Shown here: positions 1 to 8,071 of the stretch, one piece after another
Position numbering within the stretch: the first letter of the stretch is position 1
How the letters are laid out: the number at the start of each line of letters is the position of its first letter
Assembly: GCF_001591565.1 (NCBI RefSeq)
Contig: NZ_BCVD01000004.1
Coordinates: 1-59,043, forward strand
Direction of reading: 5' to 3'
Length of the DNA: 59,043 bases
Origin: Priestia flexa NBRC 15715
Lineage (GTDB): Bacteria > Bacillota > Bacilli > Bacillales > Bacillaceae_H
The notes under the pieces: generated by a model
Databases searched by the model: none
Seen by the model: only the letters and a program-made list of their open reading frames with translations
What the model was told of the DNA's origin: nothing
Translations under genes and position numbers: made by a program

Positions 1-20
1 TGTCTCAGTCTCTTTTTTAT

Positions 21-293
21 TCACTTTACAGCTTCTTTTAATTCTTTACCTGCTTTAAATGCTGGTACTTTAGAAGCTGGGATTTGCATTTCTTCACCAG
101 TTTGTGGGTTGCGCCCTGTACGAGCTGCGCGCTCACGAACTTCAAATGTACCGAAGCCGATAAGCTGAATTTTTTCACCTTGACCTAATGTTGTAGAAAT
201 TGTGTCTAATAGTGCATCTACTGCTTTTGATGCGTCTGCTTTTGTTAATTCCGATTTTGAAGCTACTGCATTTACTAAATCTGTTTTATTCAT
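21..293 (-). CDS. hup: HU-family DNA-binding protein
   Basis: This 90-residue protein is a bacterial HU histone-like protein, a homodimer that bends and compacts DNA in the nucleoid. The whole chain matches the family: an N-terminal helical dimerisation part (starting MNKTDLV), the [13 protein letters not shown] turn and the DNA-binding arm with [14 protein letters not shown] (about residues 60-73). The start ATG follows a GAGGTGA ribosome site. B. subtilis hbs lies in a different neighbourhood, so this may be a second HU gene of the genome; that is inference. Identity as HU is very secure. Confidence 0.97.
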   Translation of the reverse strand: MNKTDLVNAVASKSELTKADASKAVDALLDTISTTLGQGEKIQLIGFGTFEVRERAARTGRNPQTGEEMQIPASKVPAFKAGKELKEAVK

Positions 294-407
294 CTTTCAA
301 TCACCTCATTAATTTCTATTATTATCTTTTGATACCACTGATGCTAATTTTTTAAACATGCTCTATCTACATGATAGACAAAAACACTTGCTTTTAAACT
401 AGTTCAC

Positions 408-1211
408 TTAATTTTCGGAAATATCTTTTGAACGCTGATTAAACACCGGCAAACGTTTCGCCAAAAACGCTTCAATCCCCTCTTGATGATCATCACTTTG
501 GCTCATGCTAAACTGACTTCTTTTCTCTAACTGTAATACAGTCTTCAGCTCTTCAATTGACGTTTCAACGAAAATTCGTTTCGTCTCTTTTAAAGCAAGC
601 GCTGGCTTTTTGAGCCAGTATGAAACATAATCTTCTACATGCTTCGCCAAATCTCCTTCTTTTATTTCATCAATTATCCCAATTTTATACGCTTTTTCTG
701 CTGATAGCGTTTCCCCCCGCCAAATAAGCTGTTTTGCACGGTGATTACCGAGGCGTTTTGCTAATAAGAAGTGGCCTCCTCCATCTGGAATAAGTCCGAT
801 TCCAATAAAATTCATAGCAATCTTAGCATCTTTTTGCGCAATGATATAATCACTCGCGAGCGCAATGCTAAGCCCTAAGCCAGCCGCTGCTCCGTGAATA
901 GCGCTAATGGTAAGCTGAGGAAGCGTGTATAACCTTAGCGTCACTTCATTGATTAAATCCATTACCTTACGAAATGAGTTTGCTCTGTTTGGATCCAGCA
1001 TCATTTTGATATCACCACCTGCAGAAAATACGTTTCCTTTTCCTTGCAAGACGACAATATCTGCTTGGCTCTCTTCTACTTCTTTTAAGCATTGAACAAG
1101 CTGTTGCAGCACTTCTATATTGAGAGCATTTAATGATTCCGGTCGATTTAAAGATAAAATAGCCACGCGTTCTTCCATTTCTAATTCAACAACTTTTAAA
1201 TTTACAGTCAT
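408..1211 (-). CDS. yhaR: Enoyl-CoA hydratase/isomerase family protein (YhaR-like)
   Basis: This is a 267-residue crotonase-fold protein, expected to hydrate or isomerise enoyl-CoA thioesters in fatty-acid breakdown. The two oxyanion-hole segments are visible: FSAGGDIKMM (about residues 62-71) and GAAAGLGLSIALASDY (about 106-121), followed by IGLIPDGGGHFLLAKRLG. The start ATG follows AGGGTG. It ends only a few bases after the upstream acyl-CoA ligase gene begins its own 3' end (6-nt gap), so the two form an operon for acyl-CoA metabolism. The position near hemZ and yhaX matches B. subtilis yhaR. The exact substrate cannot be read from the sequence. Confidence 0.88.
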   Translation of the reverse strand: MTVNLKVVELEMEERVAILSLNRPESLNALNIEVLQQLVQCLKEVEESQADIVVLQGKGNVFSAGGDIKMMLDPNRANSFRKVMDLINEVTLRLYTLPQLTISAIHGAAAGLGLSIALASDYIIAQKDAKIAMNFIGIGLIPDGGGHFLLAKRLGNHRAKQLIWRGETLSAEKAYKIGIIDEIKEGDLAKHVEDYVSYWLKKPALALKETKRIFVETSIEELKTVLQLEKRSQFSMSQSDDHQEGIEAFLAKRLPVFNQRSKDISEN

Positions 1212-1217
1212 CTTCCT

Positions 1218-2837
1218 TCACCCTTTCAATTCATAGCGTTCTAGTACTTGTTCACGAAGTGCTCGTTTTAGAAATTTACCGACGGTTGTTTTCGGAATTT
1301 CATCCATAAAAATCACATCGTCTGGAAGCCACCATTTCGCAAATTGAGGCGAAAGGAAAGTTAAAATATCTTCCTTGGTTACTTGTGCTGTATATCCTTC
1401 TTTTAAAACGACGCACGCCACTGGGCGCTCTTGCCATTTTTCATGAGGTACAGCAATAACCGATGCTTCAAAGACACCTTCATGCCCCATCAATGCATTC
1501 TCAATGTCGACCGATGAAATCCATTCTCCACCGCTTTTAATCAAGTCTTTTGTACGATCAACAATTTTAATAAAACCTTCTTCATCAACTGTAACCACGT
1601 CTCCTGTATATAACCAACCATCTTTAAACGCTTCGCTCGTACGGTCATCTTCATAGTATTCTGAAGCAATCCAAGGTCCCCTGAGCAAGAGCTCACCCAT
1701 TTCATTACCATCCCAATCTACTTCTCCATTCTGACCGATTACTTTCATTTCAACGCCAGGAACAAGGAATCCTTGCTTAGCTTTTAACGCTAATCGCTCG
1801 GGAGCAGACTTCTCTTCTTGATAACTTTTTAATCTGGATATCGTGACAAGGGGACTGGTTTCCGTCATGCCGTACGCATGCATAAATGGAATATTAAACT
1901 TTTCTTCAAAACGCTGAATAACGCTCGGCGGTGCCGCAGACCCTCCGCATAAAAACGCACGCACATGACTGGTATCATACTCACCTTTTTCAAGCTCTTG
2001 CAGCAAACCTAGCCATATTGTTGGTACTCCAGCTGCAATCGTCACTTTTTCATTTTGAATCATCTCCGCTAAGATAGTCGGAGTGAAAAAAGCTCCCGGC
2101 ATTACAAGGGTTGTGCCAAGCCAAACAGCAGCAAACGGTAAGCCCCATGCATTAACGTGGAACATTGGAACTACCGGCATAGCAATATCAGCTTCAGACA
2201 GCTCTGCACCATCTCTTAATCCGAGTGCCATGCAATGCAAATAAATGCCTCGATGTGAGTAAACAACGCCTTTTGGCTTACCTGTGGTAGCGGAAGTGTA
2301 GCAGATTCCTGCTGGCTCTTCTTCTTGAATATCTGAAAGAAAAGCAAACGTTTCATCTCCACGCTTTAGCAGCTCTTCGTAATGATAAATTGGCTTTACA
2401 CTACTTTCAGGGAGCGAGGGTTCGTCAGACATAATAATATAAGCTTCTACGTGAGGTAATTCTTGGTGGATTTTTTCAAAGAGCGGTAAAAAGCACTCAT
2501 CAATTAAAAGTACTTTATCTTTTGCATGATTAATAACATAAATAATTTGCTGAGGATCTAAGCGAATATTAATCGTGTGCAACACGGCACCGATTCCTGG
2601 AATTGCAAAATAAGCTTCTAAATGGCGATGATGATTCCAAGCAAACGTTCCAACACGGTCACCTCGTTCTACTCCCAGCTCTACTAGCATGGAAGACAAT
2701 TTTCGCGTTCTCTTTCCCGTTTCTTCATAGGTAAAACGTTCCATACCTTTTGTGGACCTTGAAATAACCTCCTTCTTCTTAAAAAACGTCTCTGCTCGCT
2801 CCATCATTGAAGGAATCGTTAATTGTACATTCATCAT
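1218..2837 (-). CDS. Fatty-acyl-CoA synthetase (AMP-dependent ligase)
   Basis: This 539-residue enzyme of the ANL superfamily would activate a medium- or long-chain fatty acid with ATP and CoA through an acyl-adenylate. Motifs seen: the P-loop-like TSATTGKPKGV (about residues 181-191), the YGMTETSP motif, YTGDVV, DRTKDLIKSGGEWIS, and the C-terminal catalytic lysine in PKTTVGKFLKRAL. TSATTG differs slightly from the usual TSGTTG. A longer frame begins at a GTG that lies inside the ribosome site GAGGTG; the ATG at 2837 has correct spacing and is preferred. It is the first gene of a two-gene operon with the enoyl-CoA hydratase. A cre-like site lies just upstream. Confidence 0.9.
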   Translation of the reverse strand: MMNVQLTIPSMMERAETFFKKKEVISRSTKGMERFTYEETGKRTRKLSSMLVELGVERGDRVGTFAWNHHRHLEAYFAIPGIGAVLHTINIRLDPQQIIYVINHAKDKVLLIDECFLPLFEKIHQELPHVEAYIIMSDEPSLPESSVKPIYHYEELLKRGDETFAFLSDIQEEEPAGICYTSATTGKPKGVVYSHRGIYLHCMALGLRDGAELSEADIAMPVVPMFHVNAWGLPFAAVWLGTTLVMPGAFFTPTILAEMIQNEKVTIAAGVPTIWLGLLQELEKGEYDTSHVRAFLCGGSAAPPSVIQRFEEKFNIPFMHAYGMTETSPLVTISRLKSYQEEKSAPERLALKAKQGFLVPGVEMKVIGQNGEVDWDGNEMGELLLRGPWIASEYYEDDRTSEAFKDGWLYTGDVVTVDEEGFIKIVDRTKDLIKSGGEWISSVDIENALMGHEGVFEASVIAVPHEKWQERPVACVVLKEGYTAQVTKEDILTFLSPQFAKWWLPDDVIFMDEIPKTTVGKFLKRALREQVLERYELKG

Positions 2838-2860
2838 TGAACAGCACCTCACTTATTTTT

Positions 2861-2874
2861 AGAAAACGTTTGCA
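2861..2874 (-). promoter_or_regulatory. Candidate cre (CcpA) site upstream of the acyl-CoA ligase
   Basis: AGAAAACGTTTGCA matches the cre consensus TGWAANCGNTNWCA at 12 of 14 positions and lies 24 bases upstream of the ligase start. Catabolite repression of fatty-acid degradation is plausible, but the match is imperfect. Confidence 0.4.
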
Positions 2875-2926
2875 ACAAATTATATATTCAATCGTCTTCG
2901 ACATATTTCCTTCTCTTTATGCAAAT

Positions 2927-2970
2927 TAAAAAACTGCCATGTATTTTCGGAATAAATACACGGCAGTTTC
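2927..2970 (-). terminator. Intrinsic terminator after hemZ
   Basis: On the minus strand AAACTGCC...GGCAGTTT forms a long stem (about 16 bp with one mismatch) followed by a run of T. It begins right after the hemZ stop codon. Confidence 0.88.
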
Positions 2971-2972
2971 TA

Positions 2973-4472
2973 TTAAACATTGAATAAATCAGTTAGAATT
3001 TTAATTTTTTCTTCTGTATAATGCTTAAACCCATCATTATATGACTTCGGATCTTTCGGATTAGCAAAACGCGTAATCACACCTGTCTTTGGATGAACAA
3101 ATTTACTAGAAGCCCCGCAACCTAATCCAATAATCGTCTGTTTCTCTTCCATAATCATGATATTATAGATACTCTCTTGGCCTGGAAAAGCATAGCCCAC
3201 ATTTTCAAGATTACCTAAAATATTTTTTTGGCGATATAGATAGTAAGGCTTATAGCCGTTTTCTTTTGTCCACTCTGTTGCCATATCCATCATTTGGCTG
3301 ATTTCATAACGATCAGCCACTTTATATTTACGCTTATTTTGCGTCATTTCAGATGCACGCTTAAAGGAAAGCGTATGAACCGTCAGCGATTCAGGCAACA
3401 GCTTCTGTGATTCTTTTAACGTATGTGAGAACTCCGTTACGCCTTCATTTGGTAACCCAATAATCAAATCCATATTAATATTGTTCATGTTCATTTCACG
3501 AGATAAATGGAATTTTTCAATCGTCTCTTCAACCGTATGATGACGCCCAATTGCTTTTAACGTCTCTTGCGTATACGACTGTGGATTGACGCTAATGCGG
3601 TCGATATTCCATTTTTGCAGCACTTTTAACTTATCAGCTGTAATGGTATCAGGGCGCCCTGCTTCCACCGTAATTTCACGAATGTTTTTCACATCAGGAA
3701 AAGATTCATACATTTCTTCATACAGCATGTCCATTTCCTCAGCAGTAATGCTTGTTGGCGTCCCTCCACCGTAATAAACAGTTGTAATTTTGATATTGTT
3801 TTCTTTTAACCATTTTCCAATTTCACGCATTTCGTAGTGAAGGCCACCCAGAAATGAATTAACCGAACCTTGACGCCCGTTAATCGCATAAGCAGGAAAC
3901 GTGCAGTATGCGCACTTTGTCGGACAAAAAGGAATGCCAATATAAATGCTTACTTCACCAGATAACTCATGAAGATCAGGAACAGCGGCTAGTTGGCGAT
4001 CGACGATATCCTGCATCAGCTGAATTTTATCGTCCGTAATTAAATACTGCTCTTTCAACTCCTGGTGAGCTTCTTCTTTTGTTTTTCCAGCTTGAAGCTT
4101 CATATGAAGAAGCTTTGTTGGACGAATTCCCGTTAGAACTCCCCACTTTTGTACGATATTCGTATATTCTTGGAGCACAGATAAAAAGACGCGGAGGACA
4201 ACATTTTTCACTTGCTTGAACTGTTCTTTTTCAGATAAACCTACTAAGTTTGGCTTTGTTAGTTCTTCTTTATATACTTTATCATGGTCTCGAGCCTTTA
4301 AAGCAATATGTGCTGAAATCTGCTCATTGACAGTTAGTGTAAACGTAATTTGTAGGTCTTCTTCTTGATTTGAAGTAAAAGAAACATCGCTCTCTTCAAA
4401 GAATAAGTCAGAAATGAGCTGAAGCGGTCGAAGAAATCGTTCGTCTTCTAACCCTTGAACATATATTTTCAC
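2973..4472 (-). CDS. hemZ: Oxygen-independent coproporphyrinogen III dehydrogenase HemZ
   Basis: This 499-residue radical SAM enzyme would convert coproporphyrinogen III to protoporphyrinogen IX (or act in related haem steps) without oxygen. The 4Fe-4S binding motif CPTKCAYC is at about residues 183-190, followed by the SAM-binding GGGTPTS stretch and EAGRPDTIT. The long N-terminal part and the QKWGVLTGIRPTKLLH segment are typical of HemZ rather than HemN. The longest frame begins at a GTG within the ribosome site; the GTG at 4472, after GAAAGGTGA, gives a start MKIYVQGLEDERF that matches HemZ proteins. It is apparently a single-gene unit with its own terminator. Confidence 0.95.
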   Translation of the reverse strand: MKIYVQGLEDERFLRPLQLISDLFFEESDVSFTSNQEEDLQITFTLTVNEQISAHIALKARDHDKVYKEELTKPNLVGLSEKEQFKQVKNVVLRVFLSVLQEYTNIVQKWGVLTGIRPTKLLHMKLQAGKTKEEAHQELKEQYLITDDKIQLMQDIVDRQLAAVPDLHELSGEVSIYIGIPFCPTKCAYCTFPAYAINGRQGSVNSFLGGLHYEMREIGKWLKENNIKITTVYYGGGTPTSITAEEMDMLYEEMYESFPDVKNIREITVEAGRPDTITADKLKVLQKWNIDRISVNPQSYTQETLKAIGRHHTVEETIEKFHLSREMNMNNINMDLIIGLPNEGVTEFSHTLKESQKLLPESLTVHTLSFKRASEMTQNKRKYKVADRYEISQMMDMATEWTKENGYKPYYLYRQKNILGNLENVGYAFPGQESIYNIMIMEEKQTIIGLGCGASSKFVHPKTGVITRFANPKDPKSYNDGFKHYTEEKIKILTDLFNV

Positions 4473-4603
4473 GATAATCACCTTTCAATTTTAAACATAG
4501 ATAAGCTTCTATCAGTTTACAGAACATCAATGACTCGGTCAATTGCTGCTAAATTAAAAAACGAATTATGCCTTTTCTAACATGTTTAGGTTATCATAAC
4601 TAG

Positions 4604-4729
4604 TTCGTTCCATTGCGCTAGTTCTCTAAAATTGGTTTCACAATCAACAAAAAATCCGAACTATAAAAGAGTCGTTACCTCCCAATAGTTCGGATTGATG
4701 ATTGACTGAAATACTTATGTCCCAGCCTC
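4604..4729 (-). repeat. Dispersed terminator-type repeat, copy A
   Basis: Read on the minus strand this begins with AGGCTGGGACATAAGTATT just after the yhaX stop, continues with TTCAGT, a hairpin AATCCGAACTAT/ATAGTTCGGATT with a T-run, and ends near ATGGAACGAA. A diverged copy with the same order of blocks lies at 46696-46842 after the glpQ-like gene. The hairpin (4649-4696) is a good intrinsic terminator for yhaX. The two copies share the 3' flank well beyond the hairpin, which an ordinary terminator would not explain. Confidence 0.8.
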
Positions 4730-4735
4730 TGTGCC

Positions 4736-5614
4736 TTAGTTTAGTCTCGTTCCATCAAGCTGGTTTAAGTAACCTAATCGCTGCTGTTTTCTAAACAGCT
4801 CTTTAATCATATATGCCACTCCGTTTTCATTGTTTGACCTTGTGACCCAATCGGCCAGCATTTTGAGATTTGTTGGCGAATGCCCCATAGCTACACCCAT
4901 ACCGGCTTGCTCAATCATTTCGATATCATCATAGCAATTGCCAATTGAAACGACATCTTCCATCGGAATGCCTAGTTGACTTGCTACATAGCGAATACCC
5001 GATGCCTTATTCGCTCCTTTTGGCGTAATGTAGCATCGATTTTCGTTGGGGTAAGAAAACCATTCAATGTCCTTCACCGCAGATGCAATGGTTTGTTCTG
5101 CATATTCCTTTTCTCTTTTATCTGCAAAATACACTTCAATTTTTGGAGTCGATACTGGCTCATCCCTTAGCGCATCTCCCAATGAGTCTACAAACTGAAC
5201 AGGATAAAAAAGTGGTTCTCCTGTTTTCAACATCGTTTTAGCCACGATATTATTTGGAAGCTTGACACGATTACCAATTGAAAAGCGTTCATGTAAAATT
5301 CGAATATGACAGTTAAAGTTCTCTAACAGTTGAATAAGGTTAAACGTTTTTTCTTCGCTTAATCTTCGGTCTAATACCGGCTTATCAACGGAAGAAGCGA
5401 TAAACCCTCCACTGTGCGTAATGAGCATTGTTGGATGAATTTTCAAGGACCTTGCAATCTTTCGCGCAGATGGAAAATGGCGATTTGTTACGAGCGTAAC
5501 GTAGACGCCTTTATTTTTGACGAACTGAATTGCTTCTTTCGTTTCTTTTGTAATACGGCCTTGACTATTTAAAATGGTACCATCAATATTTAACGCCAGT
5601 AATCGATATGTCAT
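4736..5614 (-). CDS. yhaX: Cof-type HAD phosphatase (YhaX-like)
   Basis: This is a 292-residue HAD-superfamily IIB phosphatase. Most members dephosphorylate small sugar or cofactor phosphates in the cytoplasm. Motifs: N-terminal LLALNIDGTIL (motif I, but with N where most members have the nucleophile D: LNIDGT instead of xDxDGT), VTNRH (motif II), K at KGANKASGI (motif III) and IGNCYDDIEMIEQAG (motif IV). The replaced nucleophile makes catalytic activity doubtful unless the family tolerates it; I read this from the translation. The start ATG follows AAGGGAT. Position next to hemZ matches B. subtilis yhaX. Confidence 0.88.
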   Translation of the reverse strand: MTYRLLALNIDGTILNSQGRITKETKEAIQFVKNKGVYVTLVTNRHFPSARKIARSLKIHPTMLITHSGGFIASSVDKPVLDRRLSEEKTFNLIQLLENFNCHIRILHERFSIGNRVKLPNNIVAKTMLKTGEPLFYPVQFVDSLGDALRDEPVSTPKIEVYFADKREKEYAEQTIASAVKDIEWFSYPNENRCYITPKGANKASGIRYVASQLGIPMEDVVSIGNCYDDIEMIEQAGMGVAMGHSPTNLKMLADWVTRSNNENGVAYMIKELFRKQQRLGYLNQLDGTRLN

Positions 5615-5745
5615 TGTTAAATCCCTTCCTTCTCAGATGTCTCTCAGCTTATTACCACGTTAGAACGTTGGTATTTATTAAAAAAAAACTTGATAATTAG
5701 TTATATGAGCATATGACTATAATTAGAAGGGATTAAAATGTGATT

Positions 5746-6450
5746 TTATCGTACGTTATAAGAGATCGTTGATGCTTTTCTGAGCAATAGCCATGTTGGA
5801 ATAACTGTTAAAACGGCCAGTACCGATATTGTACCTAGGTTAGGAGTGACCTGAAACGAGTCATTTATTGTGACAAACAGTTCAACAATCCAGTCTCTTG
5901 TAGTTGAAAATAAAAACAGCCCAAATAGAAAAGCAATGACACTTACTCCTCCAATCAAACCCGTTCGGTAAAAGACGCTTCCTAACAAAAGCCCCGCTGA
6001 TAGCAAAAAGAAACAAAGAATGCAGTCAAATAGAAGTTGGTTATACCAAGTAGAATTCATAGTAGTAGCTTCAATGGTACTAAAAATCCTGACCTGTGTA
6101 GATGTAATGTCAATGACTAGACGAAATAGTGCATTTACAAAAGCTTGAATAATGGATATCCCCGCCGCTAACAGTATGTTGAATAAAAAAACGCTTGTTA
6201 AAAAACTTTTTCGCGTCATGCCCATTTTAATACAAAAAGGTAGCGACTCTTTCACCATTACAAACCCTGCAATCCCGCAGAAAATAAGGATTGGTAAGCT
6301 TGGTGATACGACCATAACAGAAGTATCAGCAGCCGTCGTAATTGTTAAAATAGCCAAGATGCTCCCAATAAAAATGCTCCAAAAGATTAAAATTGACGAG
6401 CGATGATCAAGAAATAAATAATACAGCATTGCTTTTGTATCTTTAAACAT
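5746..6450 (-). CDS. ABC transporter permease (YtrC/YtrD type)
   Basis: This 234-residue protein has about six hydrophobic segments (for example ILIFWSIFIGSILAILTI, SLPILIFCGIAGFVMV, SVFLFNILLAAGISI, LLFDCILCFFLLSAGLLLGS, GGVSVIAFLFGLFLF and ISVLAVLTVIPTWLLL). It is a membrane subunit for the ABC ATPase encoded just upstream. The ATG at 6450 has AGGAG at 11 nt and is preferred to an earlier GTG that overlaps that site; this gives an 8-nt overlap with the ATPase gene. The substrate is unknown. GntR-controlled systems of this type are often linked to cell-envelope stress or peptide antibiotics. Confidence 0.75.
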   Translation of the reverse strand: MFKDTKAMLYYLFLDHRSSILIFWSIFIGSILAILTITTAADTSVMVVSPSLPILIFCGIAGFVMVKESLPFCIKMGMTRKSFLTSVFLFNILLAAGISIIQAFVNALFRLVIDITSTQVRIFSTIEATTMNSTWYNQLLFDCILCFFLLSAGLLLGSVFYRTGLIGGVSVIAFLFGLFLFSTTRDWIVELFVTINDSFQVTPNLGTISVLAVLTVIPTWLLLRKASTISYNVR

Positions 6451-7321
6451 AAAGCTTTCCACTCCTGTTCTCTTCTGTGAGATAAACCATCAACTGCTGA
6501 ACGTTAATACTCTCAATCGTTAATCTATGCTCACGTACTTCAGCAAGGTTATATGGTCCTCCAAACAACACTGCTGATTTTCTACCTGCGATAACAGATT
6601 GATGGATGACGTTTTGGTTTTTAATAAAAGCGTCAACTACATCTTCTTTCCCGCTAATATGAAGAGCCTTATTCATCATATTTTCTGCTGTTTCATGCAG
6701 CAACTTCTGTCCTTTTTGAATAACGACTACTTCTTCAAATAAATTGCTTACTTCATCAATTAGATGGGTAGATAGAATAATCGTTCGTGGCTTTTCTTGA
6801 TATGCTTCCAAAATCAAGTCGTAAAACAAATAGCGTGCGGACGCATCTAAGCCGATGTATGGTTCATCGAAAATGGTAAGCGGTGCTTGACTAGCCAAGC
6901 CAATTGTAATACCTAAAGCAGACTCCATTCCTTTTGATAAACCTTTGGTACTCATTTTGCCATTAAGATTAAAGCGTGCTAATAAGTCATTAGCAACCTC
7001 TTGTGACCAGTTTGGATACACAAGAGATGACACCTTCAAGACATCTTTAATTTTAAGCTTTTTCTTGAAGTTGTTATTTTCACTAATAAAGCAAATATTC
7101 TTCAAAACCTCACGATTTTCAAAAGGTGATAGCCCCTCAACTTTTACCTCACCATCAGTTGGCGTTATGTGTCCTGCTAGCATTTGCATAAGCGTGGTTT
7201 TTCCTGCTCCATTTCGTCCAAGCAGACCATAGATCTTATTAGCTTCTAGACTTAAACTTAAGTCATTTAATGCTTTTTTCTCCCCAAACGTTTTTGTAAC
7301 GTGTTCAACCGTAATATTCAC
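6443..7321 (-). CDS. ABC transporter ATP-binding protein (YtrB type)
   Basis: This 292-residue ATPase shows Walker A GRNGAGKTT (residues 35-43), Walker B LTIFDEPYIGLD and the H-loop ILSTHLIDE. The signature motif is degenerate: GLSKGMESALGI in place of LSGGQ, as in other YtrB-like exporters' subunits. The start is a GTG after GAGGGAGGA and lies directly behind the GntR gene stop, so translation is probably coupled. It would energise the permease encoded downstream. The C-terminal 80 residues after the nucleotide-binding domain have no function I can name. Confidence 0.88.
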   Translation of the reverse strand: MNITVEHVTKTFGEKKALNDLSLSLEANKIYGLLGRNGAGKTTLMQMLAGHITPTDGEVKVEGLSPFENREVLKNICFISENNNFKKKLKIKDVLKVSSLVYPNWSQEVANDLLARFNLNGKMSTKGLSKGMESALGITIGLASQAPLTIFDEPYIGLDASARYLFYDLILEAYQEKPRTIILSTHLIDEVSNLFEEVVVIQKGQKLLHETAENMMNKALHISGKEDVVDAFIKNQNVIHQSVIAGRKSAVLFGGPYNLAEVREHRLTIESINVQQLMVYLTEENRSGKLYV

Positions 7322-7323
7322 CC

Positions 7324-7686
7324 TTATTCCTCCCTCTTTAATAAAGACTGTAGTTCTTCAAGTTGAATTCCTAACTTTTCAGCTTCCTGCTTTAGCGGGA
7401 CAATATATTGATTAAAAAATGCTTTTTTTCGCTTTTCTAAAATAATACTCTTAGCTCCATCTGCTACAAACATCCCTACGCCCCTTTTTTTAAACAAAAT
7501 CTCTTGGTCAACAAGCTGATTAACCCCTTTAGCAGCAGTGGCTGGATTAATTTGATAGTACTTGGCAAACTCATTCGTAGAAGGAACGCGATCACCTTCC
7601 TGAATGGATCCGTCCAAAATACTTGTTTCAACCTGCTCTGCAATCTGCTGGAAAATCGGCAGATCCTCTCTTAATTTAAAATCCAT
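7324..7686 (-). CDS. GntR-family transcriptional regulator (YtrA subfamily)
   Basis: This 120-residue protein has the N-terminal winged helix of GntR repressors (DLPIFQQIAEQVETSI, then VPSTNEFAKYYQINPATAAKGVNQL) and only a short C-terminal extension, as in the YtrA subfamily. It heads an operon with the ABC ATPase and permease, which is the usual YtrA arrangement, and most likely represses that operon. A perfect palindrome overlaps the operon promoter (7710-7731). The effector is unknown. The start ATG follows AAGGTGG. Confidence 0.9.
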   Translation of the reverse strand: MDFKLREDLPIFQQIAEQVETSILDGSIQEGDRVPSTNEFAKYYQINPATAAKGVNQLVDQEILFKKRGVGMFVADGAKSIILEKRKKAFFNQYIVPLKQEAEKLGIQLEELQSLLKREE

Positions 7687-7709
7687 ACGACCACCTTCTA
7701 AGTTAATTG

Positions 7710-7731
7710 GTTAGTTACTAATGTAACTAAC
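7710..7731. promoter_or_regulatory. Palindromic operator for the GntR regulator
   Basis: GTTAGTTAC-TAAT-GTAACTAAC is a perfect 9-bp inverted repeat with a 4-bp spacer. It covers the predicted transcription start and touches the -10 element of the operon promoter, an ideal position for autorepression. That the GntR protein binds here is inference from position. Confidence 0.8.
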
Positions 7732-7758
7732 TATATAACATATGTATTTATTTGTAAA
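7730..7758 (-). promoter_or_regulatory. Sigma-A promoter of the GntR-ABC operon
   Basis: On the minus strand TTTACA and TATAGT are separated by 17 bp; the -10 element abuts the palindrome at 7710-7731. Confidence 0.75.
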
Positions 7759-7861
7759 TAAGTTCCTGTTATTTTTTTGAAATTTTTGCATGTACATGAT
7801 CAAGCCCCTATCTTCTAGCAAAAAGGTACAAAGATGAGTGCTTCTTTTCCTATAACAGAAG

Positions 7862-7996
7862 CTGGTGATTGAAACGAAGGATGCGTGACTCCTATGGGAC
7901 TAGCGAGGCTGCTTGAGACCCCGCAGGAGCGTAGTGACGAGGAGGCTCAACGCTCGCCCCGTGGAAAGCAAGCAATCCGGAGTGAAAATCAACCTT
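7862..7996. repeat. GC-rich Bacillaceae intergenic repeat
   Basis: This stretch of about 135 bp is clearly richer in GC than its surroundings. It contains blocks GACTCCTATGGGACTAGCG, GAGACCCCGCAGGAGCG, GACGAGGAGGCTC and CGCCCCGTGGAAAGC, and ends with GTGAAAATCAACC. I recognise it as a variant of a repeat scattered through many Bacillaceae genomes between genes. The ends are imperfect inverted repeats (GGTGATTG...AAGGATGC against GGTTGATT...GGATTGC), so the RNA or DNA can fold back on itself. No transposase is present; only one copy is in this window. Confidence 0.7.
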
Positions 7997-8018
7997 TTTG
8001 CATGTGTTCCTTCTATAC

Positions 8019-8055
8019 AAAAAAGCGACTAGAACTAAAATTAGTTCTAATCGCT
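8019..8055 (-). terminator. Intrinsic terminator after yheA
   Basis: On the minus strand AGCGATTAGAACTAA pairs with TTAGTTCTAGTCGCT (one G-U pair) and is followed by TTTTTTG. Confidence 0.88.
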
Positions 8056-8071
8056 TTGATTTTTTAAGCTA

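Larger units (their letters stand above)
7687..8071. other. Gene-free stretch between the GntR operon and yheA
   Basis: It holds the GntR-operon promoter and operator, a GC-rich Bacillaceae repeat (about 7862-7996) and the yheA terminator. A 60-codon frame across the repeat is not taken as a gene. Confidence 0.8.

Noticed and set aside
7885-8067. 60-codon reading frame
   Set aside because: It lies within the GC-rich Bacillaceae repeat, has no ribosome site, and similar frames arise wherever the repeat occurs.
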